A DNA stretch of 7,032 bases from M3007 sp046316495. Lineage in GTDB: Bacteria; Bacteroidota; Bacteroidia; Chitinophagales; Saprospiraceae. Below, piece after piece: positions 5,001 through 7,032 of the stretch (the stretch's first letter is position 1; the number at the start of each line of letters is the position of its first letter). The stretch spans positions 1 through 7,032 of the forward strand of contig JBKDAM010000108.1 of assembly GCA_046316495.1 (NCBI GenBank), given 5' to 3'. The notes below the pieces were generated by a model that was not told where the DNA came from, did no database searches, and was given only the letters and a program-made list of their open reading frames with translations. The position numbers and the translations under genes were made by a program.

Positions 5001-7032
5001 CAGGGCCTGTCCATTGCATAGAAAAATTGGGTCCTTGAGTACTTCCGGTACCATTTAGTTGTAGCTGAGAAGTGCTGCAAGTCAGCAACTGATTTGCTCC
5101 CGCATCTGCTTCCGGGGTATTTTGATCCAAAAGGATTTGAACGGTTTCTGCTTGCGTACAGCCATTGGAACTGTTGGTAACCAGCAACTGATAAAAGCCG
5201 GACTCATCCACTGAGGGCGTCAGGGTAGATGCTCCTGATAAAATATTGCCATCGGTTGTTGTCCACAAATAAGTAAAGGAGGGACCTTGGCTGCTTCCGG
5301 AACCATTCAGTTGTAGGATGGGGTTGAGACAAGATAGGATGGCAGGTGCCCCAGCATCTGCTACCGGATAAATCGTATCAATCAGCACCGTGACCGTACT
5401 GAGAGCAGTGCAGTTGTTGTTTGGGTTAAAGACCACCAATTGGTACTGCCCGGGTAAATTAACCACAGGTGTCAACGTCGAACTCCCTGAAACGATGTTC
5501 CCATTGTTCGTGTTCCAGGAGTATTCCAAACCAGGGCTGGAGTTCAGCCCGTTCAACTGGAGGCTGGTGGTGATACAGTTCAAATTGCCGGGCGTTACCA
5601 CGGTGGCAATGGGTACATTCGCATCTTTCAGTACGATGACAGAATCGATTGCGATACAACCATTGGTGGAGTCGGTCACTGTGAAATAATAATCACCGGG
5701 GGCATCCACCACTGGACTGAGTGAATTGGATCCAGTGGCAATATTTCCATTTGGAGTAGACCATTGGTAAAGCAGCTGAGGTGCCCCATTTGAACTTCCG
5801 TTTAGGGTAACCTGAGGAGTAATGCAATCAATCAGTTGTTCGGCTCCAGCTTCCGCTTCGGGTAATTGGGTGTTCTGATCGATGGAGACCTGGTCTTGGG
5901 CCGAACAACCTGTGAGGGTATTCGTTACTTGCAGTTGGTAGGTACCTGGCTGATTGATTACAGGTGTTAAACTGGTTGCTCCGTTTAGTATCTGGCCGTT
6001 GGTGGTGCTCCAGAGATAGCTAATTCCAGCTCCTTGTGCGCTGCCGGCTCCATTGAGGGTAAGGGTAGGTTGGGCACAGGTAAGAGTTGCGGCACCGCCT
6101 GCGGTTGCTGCCGGTGGACTAGATAAATCACTGATCAAGACATTGGAAAGAGCAGTACAACCATTGCTGGAATTGGTTACCAGTAGCTGGTAAGTACCTG
6201 GCTGGTTAACGCTGGGTGTCAAGGATTGGGCTCCTGAAACAATACCGGGGCCCGACCATTGATAGGCTATTCCGGCTCCTGATGAACTTCCTGCCCCATT
6301 CAAAATAAGTACAGGATCGTAACAGTTAAGGGTGTCTGGAGCTCCAGCACTTGAAATAGGCAAATTGGCGTCTGCCTGAACGGAAGTGCTGGTCGTGGCG
6401 GTGCATCCGTTTTCTTGATTGGTAACTACAAGTGTATAAAGTCCAACTGCATTCACAGTTGGCTGGAGGGAGTTGGCGCCATTCAAAATGTTACCATTTG
6501 AAGTTTGCCAAAGATAGGAAAAAGCCGATCCTGTACTACTTCCGTTTCCATTTAAAGTAAGCGAGGGCACCGTACAACTCAAAATTCCACCGGGTGCCGC
6601 AATAGCAACCGGATTTGTTGTGTTTATGCTGACATTCACGCTGGCCGTAGATGTACACCCAGTCTGCGTATTTACCACTGAAAGCTCGTAAGTACCTGGT
6701 TGATTTACCGTGGGAGTCAAGGTATTTCCACCTGCTACAATGTTACCATTGACCGTGTTCCAGACATACGAGTATTGATTCCCCGCGCTACTACCAGTTC
6801 CGTTCAGATTTACCTGAGCGTTGGTGCAAGTGATTACCTGAGGAGCTCCTGCAATAGCTGTTGGGAAGGTTTGATTGGTCGTTACAATGGCAACCGCCTC
6901 CGAGGTGCAACCGGTTTCGGAGTTGAATACCGTTAATGTATAAGTGCCGATTTGATTGACAGTGGGCGAAAGGCCATTTTCACCTGATACAATGTTGCCA
7001 TCCAGAGTAGTCCACTCATAAAAGTATTGAAA
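2077..7032 (-). CDS. Giant Ig/PKD-like repeat surface protein with T9SS type B C-terminal domain, 5' end outside the window
   Basis: This is probably an adhesin or surface-layer-like protein exported through the T9SS. The frame is open from the right edge to TGA at 2079-2077, giving 1651 residues with no interruption. In order it contains: residues 1-56, a partial repeat; 57-1391, sixteen complete repeats; 1392-1470, a SprB-like repeat; 1471-1552, a beta domain common just before such CTDs; and 1553-1651, the CHU_C/type B CTD. The repeats are rich in Ser, Thr, Asn, Gly, Gln and Val and nearly lack Lys and Arg, whereas the CTD has nine in 99 residues. No start codon is visible: the TTG at 6720 falls inside a repeat and is an ordinary Leu codon. 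The signal peptide and any further repeats lie upstream of the window. A role in adhesion or gliding is inferred from the family; the ligand is unknown. The CTD assignment is secure. Confidence 0.92.
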   Translation of the reverse strand, partial: FQYFYEWTTLDGNIVSGENGLSPTVNQIGTYTLTVFNSETGCTSEAVAIVTTNQTFPTAIAGAPQVITCTNAQVNLNGTGSSAGNQYSYVWNTVNGNIVAGGNTLTPTVNQPGTYELSVVNTQTGCTSTASVNVSINTTNPVAIAAPGGILSCTVPSLTLNGNGSSTGSAFSYLWQTSNGNILNGANSLQPTVNAVGLYTLVVTNQENGCTATTSTSVQADANLPISSAGAPDTLNCYDPVLILNGAGSSSGAGIAYQWSGPGIVSGAQSLTPSVNQPGTYQLLVTNSSNGCTALSNVLISDLSSPPAATAGGAATLTCAQPTLTLNGAGSAQGAGISYLWSTTNGQILNGATSLTPVINQPGTYQLQVTNTLTGCSAQDQVSIDQNTQLPEAEAGAEQLIDCITPQVTLNGSSNGAPQLLYQWSTPNGNIATGSNSLSPVVDAPGDYYFTVTDSTNGCIAIDSVIVLKDANVPIATVVTPGNLNCITTSLQLNGLNSSPGLEYSWNTNNGNIVSGSSTLTPVVNLPGQYQLVVFNPNNNCTALSTVTVLIDTIYPVADAGAPAILSCLNPILQLNGSGSSQGPSFTYLWTTTDGNILSGASTLTPSVDESGFYQLLVTNSSNGCTQAETVQILLDQNTPEADAGANQLLTCSTSQLQLNGTGSTQGPNFSMQWTGPGILSGNTSLTPTVNLPGTYELLVSNALNGCTSLAQVTVNQDTLAPILSTAPPAILNCQLVSTQLQAIASGTSPNLGYSWTANSGGNILNGAQTATPTINTPGTYEVTVTNLQTGCTSSAITTVQQDISTPIANAGSDAELNCTIPTFVLSGSGSNLGNNFSVNWSGTGNIVSGVTSFNPIINAPGTYTLLITNTDNFCTSTDQVLITQNVNAPVAAVLAPATLTCAVTSIELNGSGSSSGSNFTYSWSTPNGTIGGASNQSVTSATAPGTYVLEVTNTSNNCKSLATVVVPQDINPPTAVGGAPVTLTCAATSIQLNGQGSSAGPGFSYQWTVPSGSNGNLIGGSTTLTPIANAPGLYQLVVTNASNGCTSSTTAQVLQDLNAPAAGGSAPAELTCTVQSITLQGTGSQGPAFTYQWSTFSGNILSGGTTLSPVVDAPGNYTLKVTNLDNGCQTLAVVQVTENIQAPTLSAGADNLLTCANTQLTLSGTASGGNAGISLLWNGPGIVSGNTTLSPTINQPGIYQLTATDNYNGCTASDVVQITADTQLPVVQIASPALLTCLVTETNLQTNGSSQGSQFNYQWSGPGIVGSSNVPNPLVNQPGAYQLVISNSINGCTSLGSVQVPQDIQLPIAEANNGFELTCSVESGFLSAQGSSTGSLFSYLWSTADGQILQGTTSSAPEVVQEGTYQLRVTNTQTGCFNTDNVVVTRNTNYPSALVVDTQRPACGGQPGSIDIQEVTGGEGPYVYSINGGNTFFPANQFSNLSPGTYDLLVQDANGCEYGESLTFPVPVEPQVNTTPQISLEFGESDQLIASLNIPISQVASITWTPQELVTPTTQPNVVVVRPFQTTTFEVTIVNLDGCESRSLTLVQVSDPAVYAPNVITPSNQQDNNDIFTIFAKEGHVRKIKTLQIYDRWGNMVFQTTNVLPNDRSKGWDGRYKGEMMNPAVFVWWAEIELESGEEILLEGDVTIAN
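2080..2376 (-). other. T9SS type B C-terminal sorting domain (CHU_C / gliding-motility-associated)
   Basis: The last 99 residues show the recognised order of this domain: VYAPNVITPSNQQDNNDIF, IKTLQIYDRWGNMVFQ, GWDGRYKGEMMNPAVFVWW, and a closing EEILLEGDVTI strand. This domain directs cargo through the type IX secretion system of Bacteroidota; type B CTD proteins usually need a PorP/SprF-like partner for secretion or attachment. No SprF-like gene is present next to it in the window, although one could lie outside. Unlike the repeats, the domain is rich in Lys and Arg. Confidence 0.93.
2377..2622 (-). other. Beta domain preceding the T9SS sorting domain
   Basis: Residues 1471-1552 have ITWTP, then a run of Val residues before RPFQTTTFEVTIVNLDGC. 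This looks like the Ig-like domain often found immediately before CHU_C-type CTDs in Bacteroidota surface proteins. It keeps the Trp and the C-terminal Cys of the main repeats but lacks their first Cys (LTC), so it has no intradomain disulfide partner. It may be a degenerate member of the same fold. Confidence 0.6.
2623..2859 (-). other. SprB-like repeat domain within the giant protein
   Basis: Residues 1392-1470 of the visible protein break from the main array. They carry the features of SprB-type repeats: Cys near the start (RPACGG), GSIDI, VTGGEGPYVYSINGG, an LSPGTYDLLVQDANGC closing strand, and a second Cys. SprB repeats are known from the flavobacterial gliding adhesin SprB and many T9SS type B cargo proteins. 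A single copy here forms the transition between the 16-repeat stalk and the C-terminal region. The assignment is by motif recognition; a profile search would confirm it. Confidence 0.75.
2860..7032 (-). repeat. Array of 16 complete and one partial Ig/PKD-like protein repeats, 243-261 bases each
   Basis: Unit boundaries, set at the conserved Pro that opens each repeat, in protein order: 7032-6865 (partial), 6864-6613, 6612-6361, 6360-6118, 6117-5863, 5862-5614, 5613-5368, 5367-5116, 5115-4870, 4869-4615, 4614-4366, 4365-4114, 4113-3853, 3852-3604, 3603-3358, 3357-3112 and 3111-2860. Landmarks within each unit are PxAxAGAP, LTC near residue 13, LNGxGSSxG, FxYxW near 35, GNIxSG, LxPxVNxPGTYxLxVTN and NGCT near 70, and most units end in a polar, often Asp-containing linker (QDxN-like). 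The copies are clearly homologous but diverged, and I saw only short identical DNA runs between them. This suggests an old expansion kept by selection rather than a recent duplication. Each unit is likely one beta-sandwich domain. Confidence 0.9.

Noticed and set aside
6718..6720. TTG as a possible start codon of the giant gene
   Set aside because: The frame stays open to the right edge, and the upstream residues continue the repeat pattern (partial unit plus one full unit). The codon falls mid-repeat at a conserved Leu position.
2233..6936. Several plus-strand ORFs of 60-115 codons opposite the giant gene
   Set aside because: They are antisense to a long repeat gene with strong protein-level conservation. 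They recur because the repeats recur and have no domain or start-site support.
2860..7032. Regularly spaced repeats considered as a CRISPR array or DNA satellite
   Set aside because: The period is about 250 bases, the copies diverge at DNA level, and the conservation is in the protein frame, so these are coding domain repeats.

Overview
The window reads as chromosomal DNA of a Bacteroidota, most likely a Saprospiria-type (Lewinella/Haliscomenobacter-like) bacterium. The main reason is the C-terminal domain of the largest gene, a type B (CHU_C, gliding-motility-associated) sorting domain of the type IX secretion system (T9SS), which is confined to this phylum. Shine-Dalgarno sequences are also absent before the visible starts, and a TAnnTTTG promoter-like box is present. 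Family-level placement is inference.

All three genes are on the minus strand and read from the right edge to the left. (1) 7032-2077: the 3' part (1651 residues) of a very large secreted repeat protein. It is open at the right edge, so its start and signal peptide lie outside. The visible part holds one partial and 16 complete Ig/PKD-like repeats of 81-87 residues, one SprB-like repeat, a pre-CTD beta domain and the type B CTD. (2) 2040-1429: a complete 203-residue DUF1003 membrane protein, 36 bases downstream. (3) 1432 to the left edge: the first 477 residues of a secreted M1-family zinc metallopeptidase. Its ATG overlaps the DUF1003 stop codon (ATGA). It is open at the left edge.

The close spacing suggests one transcription unit: a cell-surface or secreted adhesin-like protein, then an inner-membrane protein of unknown function, then an exported aminopeptidase. 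A functional link between them is not shown by the sequence.

The most interesting non-coding signal is at the adhesin/DUF1003 junction. There a 14-bp stem with a 5-nt loop can form in the mRNA, and the DUF1003 start codon lies in its 3' arm. The most striking protein-level signals are the near absence of Lys and Arg from the repeat array (5 in about 1391 residues) and the complete conservation of a Cys-Trp-Cys Ig-like core in all 16 full repeats. I see no RNA genes, mobile elements, CRISPR arrays or frameshifts. No stretch over 300 bases lacks a gene. I do not see a clearly new biological system; the layout fits a known T9SS surface-protein pattern with some unusual details.
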